Source: Streptomyces mirabilis (lineage in GTDB: Bacteria; Actinomycetota; Actinomycetes; Streptomycetales; Streptomycetaceae). From it: a DNA stretch of 64,000 nt. Position 1 is the stretch's first letter. Each line of letters opens with the position of its first letter. Under the pieces are notes generated by a model. The model had not been told where the DNA came from. It saw only the letters and a program-made list of their open reading frames with translations, and ran no database searches. The position numbers were made by a program, and so were the translations under genes. The DNA lies in contig NZ_CP074102.1 of the NCBI RefSeq assembly GCF_018310535.1, positions 1,364,001 through 1,428,000 on the forward strand, written 5' to 3'. Shown here piece after piece: positions 51,130 to 59,956 of this stretch.

Positions 51130-51548
51130 GCTGTGCCCTTCTTGACGCGTTGGTTGACGACGGCCAGTCGTACGGCCAGGCCCAGGCAGATGGCGGCCAG
51201 CAGGGGCAGGATCACCAGGGCCGGGTTGACCCAGGGCGGGACCAGGTCGTAGGTGGCGTTGCACTTGTCGTGCAGGGGGAACCATCGCGAAGGCTCTTGC
51301 CAGTGCGTGGAGCGGTAGGAGCGGTCGTAGGTGGCGCCGGCCGCGTGGCAGGACTCTTCCGCGTCCAGGGAGGAACCCCAGAGGCCGCCGATGATCCACG
51401 TGACGACGGTGGTGACGAAGCAGAGCGCGGCTGTCACGACGAACCAGCCGGGTGTCTTCCACCGGCCGGTGAACAGGGGCCTGCTCCACAGTCCCAGCAC
51501 GAGCAGCGCGGGTACGGCGAGGAAGAGGAAGTTCGCGATGACGCCCAT
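51126..51548 (-). CDS. Membrane protein of unknown function, three helices
   Basis: A 140-residue protein with three predicted membrane helices: about 3-20 (IANFLFLAVPALLVLGLW), about 35-55 (GWFVVTAALCFVTTVVTWII) and about 108-130 (ALVILPLLAAICLGLAVRLAV). Between helices 2 and 3 is a loop of about 50 residues with two Cys. The ATG is 3 bp after the stop of the preceding gene, and its own stop overlaps the start of the Tat-signal remnant, so the three once formed an operon. No family recognised. Confidence 0.6.
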   Translation of the reverse strand: MGVIANFLFLAVPALLVLGLWSRPLFTGRWKTPGWFVVTAALCFVTTVVTWIIGGLWGSSLDAEESCHAAGATYDRSYRSTHWQEPSRWFPLHDKCNATYDLVPPWVNPALVILPLLAAICLGLAVRLAVVNQRVKKGTA

Positions 51549-51551
51549 GGT

Positions 51552-52331
51552 TCAGTGGCCGACTCGAGCGGCTGCCCGCCGGCCGGCGGCCTTGAGGTAC
51601 CTCTGCAGGTTGCTCTTGTAGGTGGCGGCCATGGTGTTCTCCAGGCCGGTGAGTGCGAGCATGCGGTCGCTGAAGCCCAGGCAGAACGCGTCGAGCTTGT
51701 CGCCGCCGCCGGGAAGATTGATCATCACGGACGGAAGCATGGCTCCGGAGGCCATGATGAGCTTCTTGCGGGCGAGGTCGACGGTGACGTCGTCCACGGC
51801 CGTGAGAATGTTCCAGCAGGACTGCTTGCAGTTGCCGGCGGTCTGCCAGCGGCCGTCCAAGTGGTTGCGGAAGCGGCGCAGTGCGCCGCCGCCGTTGTAC
51901 TGGGCCCTGACCCAGTCGACCACGTTCTGGCCGCCCGCGACGGCTTTCCCCAGCAGGTATCCGTCGGCGTCCTCGACCATGTCGGTGAAGCCGAAGCTGG
52001 AGACGACGTCGGGCTTGGCGAGCTTCGCGTCGCAGAAGGCGTGGCCGGAGGCGTACCGCTCCTCGGAGTTCCGCCAGTCGGCGTAGAAGGTCATGATGTC
52101 GCCTCCCCAGCCGACGATGTCGCCGCCGGTGGCGGACTGCTTGTCGCTGGGGTCGGAGTTGACCAGGAACCCGTTGGCGGTGGCCATCAGGTGGGTGGCG
52201 TCGAGGTCGTGGCCGGAGACGGGGTCCTTGAAGAAGTCCATCACCGACATGCCCCGGCCGTTGCAGTAGTCGATGAACCCGGAGTCGTAGCTGCCGGCGA
52301 GCCACCACCAGGCCATGCCCTGGTACTTCAA
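51552..52331 (-). CDS. Unrecognised protein, possibly 5'-truncated
   Basis: A frame of about 259 residues with good coding character (MAWWWLAGSYDSGFIDYCNG, then GDIVGWGGDIMTFYADWRNS). The first candidate start is TTG 52331 or ATG 52316, neither with a convincing ribosome-binding site; the frame opens just 54 bp upstream at a stop, without signal peptide or promoter-like sequence. Sequence style suggests a secreted or surface protein that has lost its N-terminus. It is followed 3 bp later by the membrane-protein gene. I do not recognise a family and would not assign a function. Confidence 0.5.
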   Translation of the reverse strand: MKYQGMAWWWLAGSYDSGFIDYCNGRGMSVMDFFKDPVSGHDLDATHLMATANGFLVNSDPSDKQSATGGDIVGWGGDIMTFYADWRNSEERYASGHAFCDAKLAKPDVVSSFGFTDMVEDADGYLLGKAVAGGQNVVDWVRAQYNGGGALRRFRNHLDGRWQTAGNCKQSCWNILTAVDDVTVDLARKKLIMASGAMLPSVMINLPGGGDKLDAFCLGFSDRMLALTGLENTMAATYKSNLQRYLKAAGRRAAARVGH

Positions 52332-52436
52332 GCTGCGGTGGAAACTGACGCGTCTTTCGGGGAAGCCGAGAAGTTTGCGGGGTCATCGTCCGGATGGGCT
52401 CACCTCGGCTGCCTGAGCACGCGGGGGGCGGCCCCG

Positions 52437-52632
52437 GGCAGCCTCGGGCGGCAGTTGCCGGCGCCCACCTCCACCTGGACTCACGCGGAGATCATCACCG
52501 TGGGCGACTTCACCGGTTGGAACCGGTTGGAACCGGTTGGACCTCATGGTGCGCTGGTCCGACGGCGAGACGAGGATGTACGTCGACGCCGGCATGGATC
52601 ACCTCGGCACGGAAGAGAACCTGGTTCCCCAC
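52437..52632 (+). pseudogene. FG-GAP/VCBS-repeat protein remnant with 10-bp triplication
   Basis: One frame reads QLPAPTSTWTHAEIITVGDFTG, a typical actinobacterial FG-GAP repeat phrase, then shifts; the continuation LMVRWSDGETRMYVDAG is in another frame. The switch falls exactly in three perfect copies of ACCGGTTGGA at 52512-52541. Removing one copy restores a continuous frame (GDFTGWNRLDLMVRWSDGE). There is no start codon, and the 5' part is missing. It is opposite in strand to its neighbours, so the fragment marks a rearrangement scar. Confidence 0.7.
52512..52541. repeat. Perfect 10-bp tandem repeat, three copies
   Basis: ACCGGTTGGA occurs three times head to tail. Because the unit is not a multiple of three, one extra copy explains the frameshift in the FG-GAP remnant. 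Confidence 0.95.
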
Positions 52633-52678
52633 GCCCGAGCGCGCCCCGGGCGCCCAGCTCGATCCTTGCCGACAGCGT

Positions 52679-55375
52679 TCACGGGCGGGGCTGCCCGGTG
52701 ACCCGCGGCAGTGCCTGTTCGGCCCAGATGACCTTGCCGTGGGGGGTGTACCGGGTGCCCCAGCGCTCGGCCATCTGCGACACCAGGAACAGGCCCCGGC
52801 CTCCCTCGTCCATGGTCGCCGCGTACCGCAGATGCGGCGAGGTGCTGCTGCTGTCGGTCACCTCGCAGATGAGCGTACGGTCATGGATCAGCCGTACGTG
52901 GATCGGCTCGGAGCCGTAGCGGATGGCGTTGGTGATGAGCTCGCTCAGGATGAGTTCCATGCTGAAGCCGAGCTCGGACAGGCCCCACTCGTCGAGCTTC
53001 CGGGACACGGTGTCGCGCATCCCGGCGACGGCGGCCGGGTCGAGCGGCACGTCCCAGTCGGCGATCCGGTCGGCCGGCAGCCCCTGGGTGCGGGCGATGA
53101 GCAGGGCGACGTCGTCCTTGGGACGCCCTGGCAGCAGCTCGTCCAGCACGGCCTGGCAGCTCTCCTCGGGAGACCGGTCGGGGTGCCCCGCCAGTGCTTC
53201 GCGCAGCAGTTCCATGCCCACGTCCAGGTCGCGTCTGCGGTCCTCGATGAGGCCGTCGGTGTACAGGACGAGCTGGGCGCCCTCCGCGATGTCCAGTTCG
53301 GCGGTCTGGAACGGCAGGCCGCCCAGGCCGAGGGGAGGCCCGGTCGGCACGTCCACGAAGGTGACGCTTCCGTCTGGGTGGACGAGCGCGGGCGCCAGGT
53401 GCCCGGCACGTGCCATGACGCAGCGGCGCGTCACGGGGTCGTAGATCGCGTACAGGCAGGTGGCGCCCACAATGCCCGCGACACCGTCCGTGTCCTGCTC
53501 GTCCTGGTCGATGCGGCCGACCAGGTCGTCCAGATGACTCAGCAGCTCGTCGGGGGGCAGGTCGAGGGTGGAGAAGTTGTGCACCGCGGTCCGCAGCCGC
53601 CCCATCGTGGCGGCTGCGTGCAGGCCGTGGCCGACCACGTCGCCGACGGCCAGCGCCACCCGGCTGCCCGGCAGGGGGATCACATCGAACCAGTCCCCGC
53701 TCACACCCGACTGGGCGGGCAGGTAGCGGTAGCCGACGTCGAGGGCGCTCTGCTCGGGCAGGGCCCGCGGCAGCAGGCTGCGCTGGAGGGTGACCGCCAG
53801 CGCGTGCTCGCGGGTGTAGCGGCGGGCGTTGTCGATGCTGACCGCGGCACGGGCCACCAGTTCCTCCGCCAGCGACAGCTCCTCCTCGTCGAAGGGCTCG
53901 TGCTGCTTGGCGCGCCAGAAGTTGGCCACGCCCAGCACGACACCGCCGGCCTGGATCGGGGCGGCGATGAGGGAGTGGATGCCGTAGTCGATGATCTCCT
54001 TGGTGCGCTCCGGGTCCTGCGCGTGCCAGCCCACGGCGGTCGACAGGTCCGTCACCAGTTCGGAACGGCCGCTGCCGTAGCCGCGCGCCTGGGGCGTGGA
54101 GGGCGCGAAGTCGATCAGTCGGCCCCTTTCGTAGAGCGGATGGTCGTTCCGGATGCCGCACACGGCGATGCGTCGCAGGTCCGTCGCCGTGGGGGCCGGC
54201 TCCTCGCCGTGCAGCACGGCGTCGGCCAGGTCGACGGTGACGAAGTCGGCGAAGCGGGGGACGGCGACCCGCGCCAGCTCGTCGGCGGTGCGCCGCACGT
54301 CCAGGGTGGTGCCGACGCCGAGTCCGGCGTCGTACAGCAGCTTCAGCCGCTCCCGTGCGACCTCCGCCCTGCCGGTGACCGCCTGGAGCTCGGTGGAGTC
54401 GCGCAGGGTCACCACCGTTCCCTCGATGCCTCCGTCACGCCCCGTGGGCCGCTGGTTGACCGCCAGCAGCCGCTCCCCGGTGAAGTGCACCTCGTCGGTG
54501 GCCTCACGCCCGGAGACGAGCAGCTCCACCATCTCGGGTTCGAGGTTCGACAGCTGCGACACGAGCCGCCCCTCGGCGTCGGGGGGCAGCTCCAGCAGTC
54601 GTCTGGCCTCGTCGTTCACCAGCAGAAGCCGGCCGTCGCCGGCAACGATGAGCACTCCCTCGCGCACGGAGTGCAGCACCGTGTCGTGGTGGTCGTACAT
54701 GCGGGTCATCTCGTCCGGGGCCAGGCTGTGGGTCTGCCGTCGCAGCCGTCGGCCCACCAGTGCCGTCACCCCGGTGGACACCACGAGTGCCCCGGCCCCG
54801 GCGCCCAGGATGATCGTTAGTTGCCGGTCCACCTGACTGGTGACGTTCTTGACCTTCAGACCGGCCGACACCAGGCCCACCACCTTGTCGGCGCCGTCCT
54901 TGATGGGAACGGTGGCCTGCACCTCGTGGCCGAGCGGGCCGTGGACGCTCTCCGTGTAGACCTTGCCCGCCAACGACGGCCCGATGGTGCCCACGAACCG
55001 TTTTCCGATCAGACTCGGTATGGGGTGGGTGTAGCGGATGCCCTTGGTGTCCATGACCACGATGAAGTCGACCCCGGCGGCCTTGCGGGCCGCCTCGGTG
55101 GCCGGCTGGAGAATCTTGCTCGGGTCGGGGGTCCGCAGTGCCGCCACGACCCCGGGAGAGTGCGCGAAGGTCTCCGCCGTGGCTACGGAGCGGCGCTTGG
55201 CCTCGGCGGTGGTGTCCCGCTCCGACTGCAGGGCAAGGGCGAAAACACCGCAGGCCACGAGCAGCACGACCAGGGCCACCTGAAGAACGAACACCTGCCC
55301 GGCTACGCTTCGCGGGCTCCTGCTGACCAGTGGCCTGAGTGAAAAACGTCGAAAACCGGCGAAACGATTCGCCAT
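52679..55375 (-). CDS. Membrane sensor SpoIIE-type phosphatase with PAS, GAF and ATPase domains
   Basis: An 898-residue protein. Two membrane helices (about 25-50 and 185-207) flank an extracytoplasmic PDC/Cache-like sensor of about 130 residues (GVDFIVVMDTKGIRYTHPIP), as in CitA/DcuS-type sensors. Cytoplasmic domains follow: PAS (about 230-330), GAF (about 345-520), SpoIIE PP2C (about 545-760; SGDWFDVIPL and GDVVGHG) and HATPase_c_2 (about 780-890; LSELITNAIRYG, DEGGRGL). It probably senses a small external ligand and controls a partner-switch regulator. No cognate sigma or antagonist gene is adjacent. It lies between two decayed loci but is itself intact. Confidence 0.9.
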   Translation of the reverse strand: MANRFAGFRRFSLRPLVSRSPRSVAGQVFVLQVALVVLLVACGVFALALQSERDTTAEAKRRSVATAETFAHSPGVVAALRTPDPSKILQPATEAARKAAGVDFIVVMDTKGIRYTHPIPSLIGKRFVGTIGPSLAGKVYTESVHGPLGHEVQATVPIKDGADKVVGLVSAGLKVKNVTSQVDRQLTIILGAGAGALVVSTGVTALVGRRLRRQTHSLAPDEMTRMYDHHDTVLHSVREGVLIVAGDGRLLLVNDEARRLLELPPDAEGRLVSQLSNLEPEMVELLVSGREATDEVHFTGERLLAVNQRPTGRDGGIEGTVVTLRDSTELQAVTGRAEVARERLKLLYDAGLGVGTTLDVRRTADELARVAVPRFADFVTVDLADAVLHGEEPAPTATDLRRIAVCGIRNDHPLYERGRLIDFAPSTPQARGYGSGRSELVTDLSTAVGWHAQDPERTKEIIDYGIHSLIAAPIQAGGVVLGVANFWRAKQHEPFDEEELSLAEELVARAAVSIDNARRYTREHALAVTLQRSLLPRALPEQSALDVGYRYLPAQSGVSGDWFDVIPLPGSRVALAVGDVVGHGLHAAATMGRLRTAVHNFSTLDLPPDELLSHLDDLVGRIDQDEQDTDGVAGIVGATCLYAIYDPVTRRCVMARAGHLAPALVHPDGSVTFVDVPTGPPLGLGGLPFQTAELDIAEGAQLVLYTDGLIEDRRRDLDVGMELLREALAGHPDRSPEESCQAVLDELLPGRPKDDVALLIARTQGLPADRIADWDVPLDPAAVAGMRDTVSRKLDEWGLSELGFSMELILSELITNAIRYGSEPIHVRLIHDRTLICEVTDSSSTSPHLRYAATMDEGGRGLFLVSQMAERWGTRYTPHGKVIWAEQALPRVTGQPRP

Positions 55376-55533
55376 GTGACCTTTCTAGCACTGGTGATCC
55401 CGAGCGGCCATGGCCCACGCGTGACACATGATCGCCCGGGGACGCGCCAACCGGCCCAGGGCGGCGCCACGAGCGGAACCGGCGGCATCTCTCCGCAGTA
55501 CCGTGTCCGGAGACGATCACCGGGAGGGGCGGG

Positions 55534-55716
55534 ATGACGAACGATCTCCAATTCAGTTGGACGCTGGATGGCAGCGGTTGGGCGATCTGCCGCATCGCGG
55601 ACAGCTCTTCGGAGCAGCAGGAGATCGTCAGCTACTGCACCGATGCCCTTGCCGACCTGCTCCATGGTGGCGTTTCCGTAACTTGGAGACGCCCCACGGC
55701 AGACACACGTCAGTGA
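55534..55716 (+). pseudogene. Truncated small Streptomyces hypothetical protein
   Basis: ATG 55534, preceded by GGGAGGGGC, encodes about 60 residues. The first 45 (SWTLDGSGWAICRIADSSS, then VSYCTDALADLLHGG) match the start of a small family I recall from Streptomyces, normally longer with a conserved acidic C-terminus; here the sequence changes abruptly after about 55672 and stops. It looks like a 3' truncation. Function of the family is unknown. Confidence 0.5.
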
Positions 55717-55782
55717 CCAGGTGAGGCAGCCAGGGCGGCAGCGGCTCATGCAGCCGCCGCCAGCCCCGCCTTCGACCCGTGT

Positions 55783-57774
55783 TCACAGGGCGATCAGGAC
55801 GATCGTGAGGAGTACGGCGATCACGCCGAGGCCGGCTCCCATCACACAGCCCGGGTTGTTCGCCAGGTCGGAGAGCCGGGACGTGAGGGTGGGGGGTCTC
55901 GGCGGGGTGGAGGAGGGTTCCGGGGCCGTCGTGGGCGCTGGGACGGCGTAGGGCGCCTGAGGCGCGGAGGGGACTCGCTCGCCCCGGCTGAGCACGTCCC
56001 GCAGGATCTGCTGCCACAGGACGGGCGGCAGGTCGGGGGCCTGGCCGTTCGCCGGAGCGATGATGCTCTGGCGGAGCCAGTTGCCCCCGGTGGGGTGGCT
56101 GTCCCGGGTCATGCGGTGGAGCAGCTCGCGCAGATCACGCAGATAGCGTTCGTCCCGGGCCAGCGGGGCGACGGCCCAGGTGAAGAGGTCGGCGGCCCGG
56201 GTGACCATGGCCGTCCGGGAAACGGGTTCCGGTCCCTGTCCGTACGGCGTGAAGTACAGGCCGTTGTGGAGCACCTCCGCGCACAGGTCGTGCCGCATCT
56301 CCGGTCGGCGCTCCTGCACGCGGTGGTCGTTCCCCAGCTCGTCGAGCAGGAGTTCCACGGACTCCGCCGGCAGATCGGCGGAGCGCAGCTCGCCCAGGAG
56401 CAACTCGTCGGGCAGGGTGCGCAGACGCGCCGCCAGGAGACCGCGTTGCATGTGGTTCCCGCGCCGATGGTCACGGAGGTCCCCGTGGAGCCCGTACGCC
56501 TCGTGGGCGGGAGTCTGGACCGGCGTCTGGACCGGCGTCCGCAGGGGTCGCACAGGGACCGCGGGGGGAGAACCCGCGGGCGCCGGGTCCGTATACGCGT
56601 TCGAATGCGGGTCCCCATACGCGTCCGGATACGGGTGCGGGTCGAGGTACGGGTCGGGGTACGCGTACGGCTTCGGGGGCCGCGCGGGCGTCGTCTCGGC
56701 CCGCTCCTGGTCCTCGTCCCCCTCCCCGACCGGGCCCGGTTCCACAGAGCGCGGCGCGGGCGCGTCGGTACGCGTGGCGGTCCGGCGGTCGGTGCTGAGG
56801 ATCTCGTTCAGCAGGACGCGCCGCCGCGTCCACTCCAGCTCCGCGCCGCCGGCCAGCTCCTCGACCAGCTGGGGCACCCCGGGGGCGGCCTCGGGGTGCG
56901 CGAGAAGGTGGTCGAGGAGGTGGTCCACCAGTCGGGCCGCCGCCTTGTGCTCGAACTGGGGGGTGACCCGACGGCCCATGACCCGGGCCAGCGGACCGGC
57001 CCCGCCCGCGTCCGGCTCCCAGCGCGGGACGCACGTCAGACGCAGCTGATGGGTGTCCACCGTGTCGTGGGTGGCGAACGTCCACTCCTGCCCCAGCCAG
57101 GGCCCGAAGAGCAGGAACAGCCCCAGATACGCCACCGGCACGGCCTCCTGGTCCGGCCAGCCGGGCTGCCCCTTCTCCTCCGCGAGCAGCGACACCCGCT
57201 GCGCCGGATCGCGCAGCCACTCCGCGGCGACCAGGATCAGCGCGCGCTTGACCGCCGGCAGCAGCTCCAGCATGGCCGGAAGCCGCTTGCGCGCCACCGC
57301 GTCGAGCTGCGCGCACTCGATCACGCGCTGGCGTCCGGAGGCCTTCTCGGCGGACTCCCGGCTGCCCCAGCCGCCGTATGAGAGGCCGAGGCACTGGCGG
57401 GTCTTCAGGGTTGTGGGGTCACCGATCAGGACATGGCTGATCGTGCTGGGCCGGCCGCCACGGTCGGTGGTGGGCCAGCGCTGGACGAGCATGACGTCGC
57501 CGTCGCGGGACAGGGTGCGTACGACGCTCTGCCGCGAGGCGGCCGTACCGGACACCCACAGCAGCGGTCCCAGTTCCCTCCCCAGTTCCTCGGCGCGCCC
57601 GGCCGAGCAGGAATGGGCGACGGCCTTCATGCCGGTGCCCTGGCGGCCCTGGTTGCCGTCCCACCGGAAGACGACCTGGTGCACCGAGCCTCCGGTGCCG
57701 CCATCGCCCGGCCCGTGCGCGCCGGCCTGTTCCCCGTGGGCGGCCGGACTCCTCCGATCCCCGAAGTCACTCAC
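55783..57774 (-). CDS. GTPase-associated protein 1 (GAP1)-like protein with C-terminal membrane anchor
   Basis: A 663-residue protein. The N-terminal region (about 28-330: HQVVFRWDGNQGRQGTG, HSCSAGRAEELGRELG, VLIGDPTTLKTRQCLGL) has the pattern I associate with GAP1, a protein paired with TRAFAC-type GTPases. A disordered Pro/Tyr linker (about 385-445; repeated Y-x-D-P units such as YAYPDPYLDPHPYPDAY) leads to a helical domain (about 470-590) and a tail anchor VMGAGLGVIAVLLTIVLIAL (about 643-662). GTG 57774 overlaps the stop of the kinase/GTPase gene (GTGA), so it is last in the operon. Its probable role is adaptor or effector at the membrane; the name rests on recalled similarity. Confidence 0.65.
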   Translation of the reverse strand: MSDFGDRRSPAAHGEQAGAHGPGDGGTGGSVHQVVFRWDGNQGRQGTGMKAVAHSCSAGRAEELGRELGPLLWVSGTAASRQSVVRTLSRDGDVMLVQRWPTTDRGGRPSTISHVLIGDPTTLKTRQCLGLSYGGWGSRESAEKASGRQRVIECAQLDAVARKRLPAMLELLPAVKRALILVAAEWLRDPAQRVSLLAEEKGQPGWPDQEAVPVAYLGLFLLFGPWLGQEWTFATHDTVDTHQLRLTCVPRWEPDAGGAGPLARVMGRRVTPQFEHKAAARLVDHLLDHLLAHPEAAPGVPQLVEELAGGAELEWTRRRVLLNEILSTDRRTATRTDAPAPRSVEPGPVGEGDEDQERAETTPARPPKPYAYPDPYLDPHPYPDAYGDPHSNAYTDPAPAGSPPAVPVRPLRTPVQTPVQTPAHEAYGLHGDLRDHRRGNHMQRGLLAARLRTLPDELLLGELRSADLPAESVELLLDELGNDHRVQERRPEMRHDLCAEVLHNGLYFTPYGQGPEPVSRTAMVTRAADLFTWAVAPLARDERYLRDLRELLHRMTRDSHPTGGNWLRQSIIAPANGQAPDLPPVLWQQILRDVLSRGERVPSAPQAPYAVPAPTTAPEPSSTPPRPPTLTSRLSDLANNPGCVMGAGLGVIAVLLTIVLIAL

Positions 57775-59894
57775 TTCGTCTCCCTCACAGTTCCCACCGC
57801 TCCCCCGGTTCGTCCGGCCCTCCCCGACGGCACCGCCTCGAACGCGGGCGCCTCTCCCACGGCGAACGCTTCGGCGCCGCCCGGCACTTCGACCATCCCG
57901 TGCAGCGCCAGCAGCGCGAGCAGCGGCTCCAGCACCCGCCGGGGCCCCGCCCCCGCCGGATAACGGCCCTGGTCCTCCTGGCCGCCGGTGGCCGACGCGA
58001 CATGCAGGGTGCACCGGCGGATCGCGTCGAAGGGACGCAGCCAGGCCGGCCCGGCGTGCTGTCGCAGCAGCCCGTACACGTCCCGGCTCTCCTCACGCAT
58101 CCGCTCGGGGTCCAGGGAGGTGGCCGGTGCCTGGCCGAGCCACCGGTCGACGGGCGGCTGGAACCGCAGGAGGTCCGCCTTGCCGAGCACCATCGCGGCG
58201 GCCACGTCCAGATACGGTCCGTTCTTCGGCAGCCGGTCGAGGACGGTGCCGAAGGCGAGGTCGCCGTCCCGGTTCACCTCGACACCCCAGCGTTCCCTGG
58301 CGTGGTCCAGATGCGGCAGCGGAAGGGCCAGCGCCGGGTCGACGACGAAGATCAGGGCGTCGATCCCGAGCAGGAAGCGCAGCGCGGCGTCGGTCCGTAC
58401 GAGGTCCTCACCGCCGAGGTCGAAGAAGGCGACCGGCCGTACCTGCCCGTGGGCGTCGGTGATGAGGAGGGACTCCACGAAGCGGGCGAAGCCGTCCAGG
58501 CCGAGGGCGCCGGTGTGGTCGAGGACCTTGCCGTTGCGCAGCGGCTGCACCCGTTCCCGTACGAACCGGGCGTGCTGCTCCGGGTTGACGGACTGCCACT
58601 TCAGGCCGAACGGCTCCAGGCCGCCGTCGGTGATCTCCGCGATCATCTGGGTCAGCAGATGGCTCTTGCCGGTGGACGACTGGCCGACCATCGCGACGGT
58701 CAGCGGGCGACCGTAGGTGAGGTAGGGCACCGGGATGAAGTGCTCGGGGAAGTCGCGGTCCGCGGTGCACTTCTGGACGGCACCGCGCATGACGTCCTGG
58801 CGGCGCAGGGCGTTGCCGATCGTCGAGACGTCCAGCGGCTTGTACTGCATCCTGCTGTCGGTGACGAAGAGCGAGGCGAGGTCGAGCTGGATGTGCTCCA
58901 GGCAGTACGGGCACAGCACCTGGCCGTCGCTGCTGCGCCCGGCCGGTGCCCTGGACTCCTGGTGGGTGACGGGTGCCTGCTGCTTGAGGCGCAGCGCCTG
59001 CTCGAACGCCTCCCGGTGCGCGCGGGTCTCGTCGGCGGGCACGGTGAGCGTGACGCGCCGGGCGGCCCCCGGTGCCAGCAGGTCGAGCAGTTCGGCGGGG
59101 GTCGGCCGGTCGGCGGCGAGCGGGGCGAAGGCGCCCCGCAACGTCTCGGCGAGCACCCGGTGTTCGCCGAGGTCGGTGGGTGCCCGGTCACCGGGGCCGG
59201 GCCTGCCCGTCACCAGCTGGTAGAGCACCTGGGCGGCGCTCCACACCGCGTCCCGGGAGTCGACGAGCCCCTCACCCCGGCGCTGTTCGGGCGAGCAGTA
59301 GGGCGCCCTGCCCCACCGGCTCCTCGGCCGTCCGGTACGGGCCGCCCCCTCCAGTCCCCAGAGCTGGACCGAGGCGCCGTCCCAGAGCACGGTGGCGGGA
59401 GAGACGCCCCGCAGCACCAGCTCCTGGCTGTCGAGCAGGCACAGAGCGAGCATCAGGTCGCGGGTGAGGACCCGTTGGTCGGTCGCGGACATCACATGGG
59501 TACGTGCGATGGCGGTGCCGCGCGGCGCGGCGTACAGCAGGAACGGCTCGGCCGCGTCCAGTTCGTAGCCGACGATCCTCGGGAAGAGCGCCGTGTAGTC
59601 CGTGTCGTCGAGCGCGCGGTGCAGGTGCAGGGCGGTGCCCGCCTCCGCGTCGAGCAGGGCGCGCGCGGCCGGGTTCGCCGCGTCGGCGGCGTTCAGGCGG
59701 ACCTGGACGCACTGCTGCCCCTCGTCGTCGAGCAGTCCGTTGCGGATCAGCTGGGGCAGCAGCGGATCGCGCCGGGACTCGGGGCCGAAGCGTGCGGGGG
59801 CGACCCGGCGCCGGCCCGAGGGGACGGTGAACGCGAGCGTCTTCCAGCGCGGACCGTCCGGCTCCGTCAGGTGGGGGTGCGAGGTGCTGGTCAC
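57771..59894 (-). CDS. Pseudokinase fused to P-loop (TRAFAC-type) GTPase
   Basis: A 707-residue cytoplasmic protein. Residues about 45-275 have a protein-kinase-like fold: the catalytic-loop region is LRGVSPATVLWDG (about 161-173), lacking the HRD Asp and the Asn; the DFG position reads WGLEG; yet the P+1 motif APYCSPEQRRGEG and the following Asp in DAVWSAAQVLYQLVTGRPG are kept, so it is a pseudokinase. After a single CPYC (328-331), a nucleotide-binding domain begins with Walker A GQSSTGKS (404-411), G3-like DLGGED (492-497) and a G4-like GKADLL (571-576). GTG 59894 overlaps the end of a 21-codon mini-ORF. Probably a regulated GTPase switch of the system. Confidence 0.75.
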   Translation of the reverse strand: MTSTSHPHLTEPDGPRWKTLAFTVPSGRRRVAPARFGPESRRDPLLPQLIRNGLLDDEGQQCVQVRLNAADAANPAARALLDAEAGTALHLHRALDDTDYTALFPRIVGYELDAAEPFLLYAAPRGTAIARTHVMSATDQRVLTRDLMLALCLLDSQELVLRGVSPATVLWDGASVQLWGLEGAARTGRPRSRWGRAPYCSPEQRRGEGLVDSRDAVWSAAQVLYQLVTGRPGPGDRAPTDLGEHRVLAETLRGAFAPLAADRPTPAELLDLLAPGAARRVTLTVPADETRAHREAFEQALRLKQQAPVTHQESRAPAGRSSDGQVLCPYCLEHIQLDLASLFVTDSRMQYKPLDVSTIGNALRRQDVMRGAVQKCTADRDFPEHFIPVPYLTYGRPLTVAMVGQSSTGKSHLLTQMIAEITDGGLEPFGLKWQSVNPEQHARFVRERVQPLRNGKVLDHTGALGLDGFARFVESLLITDAHGQVRPVAFFDLGGEDLVRTDAALRFLLGIDALIFVVDPALALPLPHLDHARERWGVEVNRDGDLAFGTVLDRLPKNGPYLDVAAAMVLGKADLLRFQPPVDRWLGQAPATSLDPERMREESRDVYGLLRQHAGPAWLRPFDAIRRCTLHVASATGGQEDQGRYPAGAGPRRVLEPLLALLALHGMVEVPGGAEAFAVGEAPAFEAVPSGRAGRTGGAVGTVRETK

Positions 59895-59956
59895 CAGCGG
59901 TTGCCGTCCTCTCGGTCGTACGGGTGCGCCGGGCCGGGATGCGGGGTGCGGGTCAC
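59891..59956 (-). CDS. 21-codon bridging mini-ORF, tail duplication
   Basis: GTG 59956 overlaps the stop of the membrane-protein gene, and TGA 59891 overlaps the start of the kinase/GTPase gene, so it couples both (GTGA on each side). It encodes VTRTPHPGPAHPYDREDGNRW. Its end repeats the end of the upstream protein (DPYDREDAYDHEDGDSW), at DNA level as CCGTACGACCGAGAGGACGG beside CCCTACGACCGCGAGGACG. It therefore looks like a local duplication of the 3' end of that gene. Whether the peptide matters or only keeps ribosomes moving is unknown. Confidence 0.5.
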   Translation of the reverse strand: MTRTPHPGPAHPYDREDGNRW

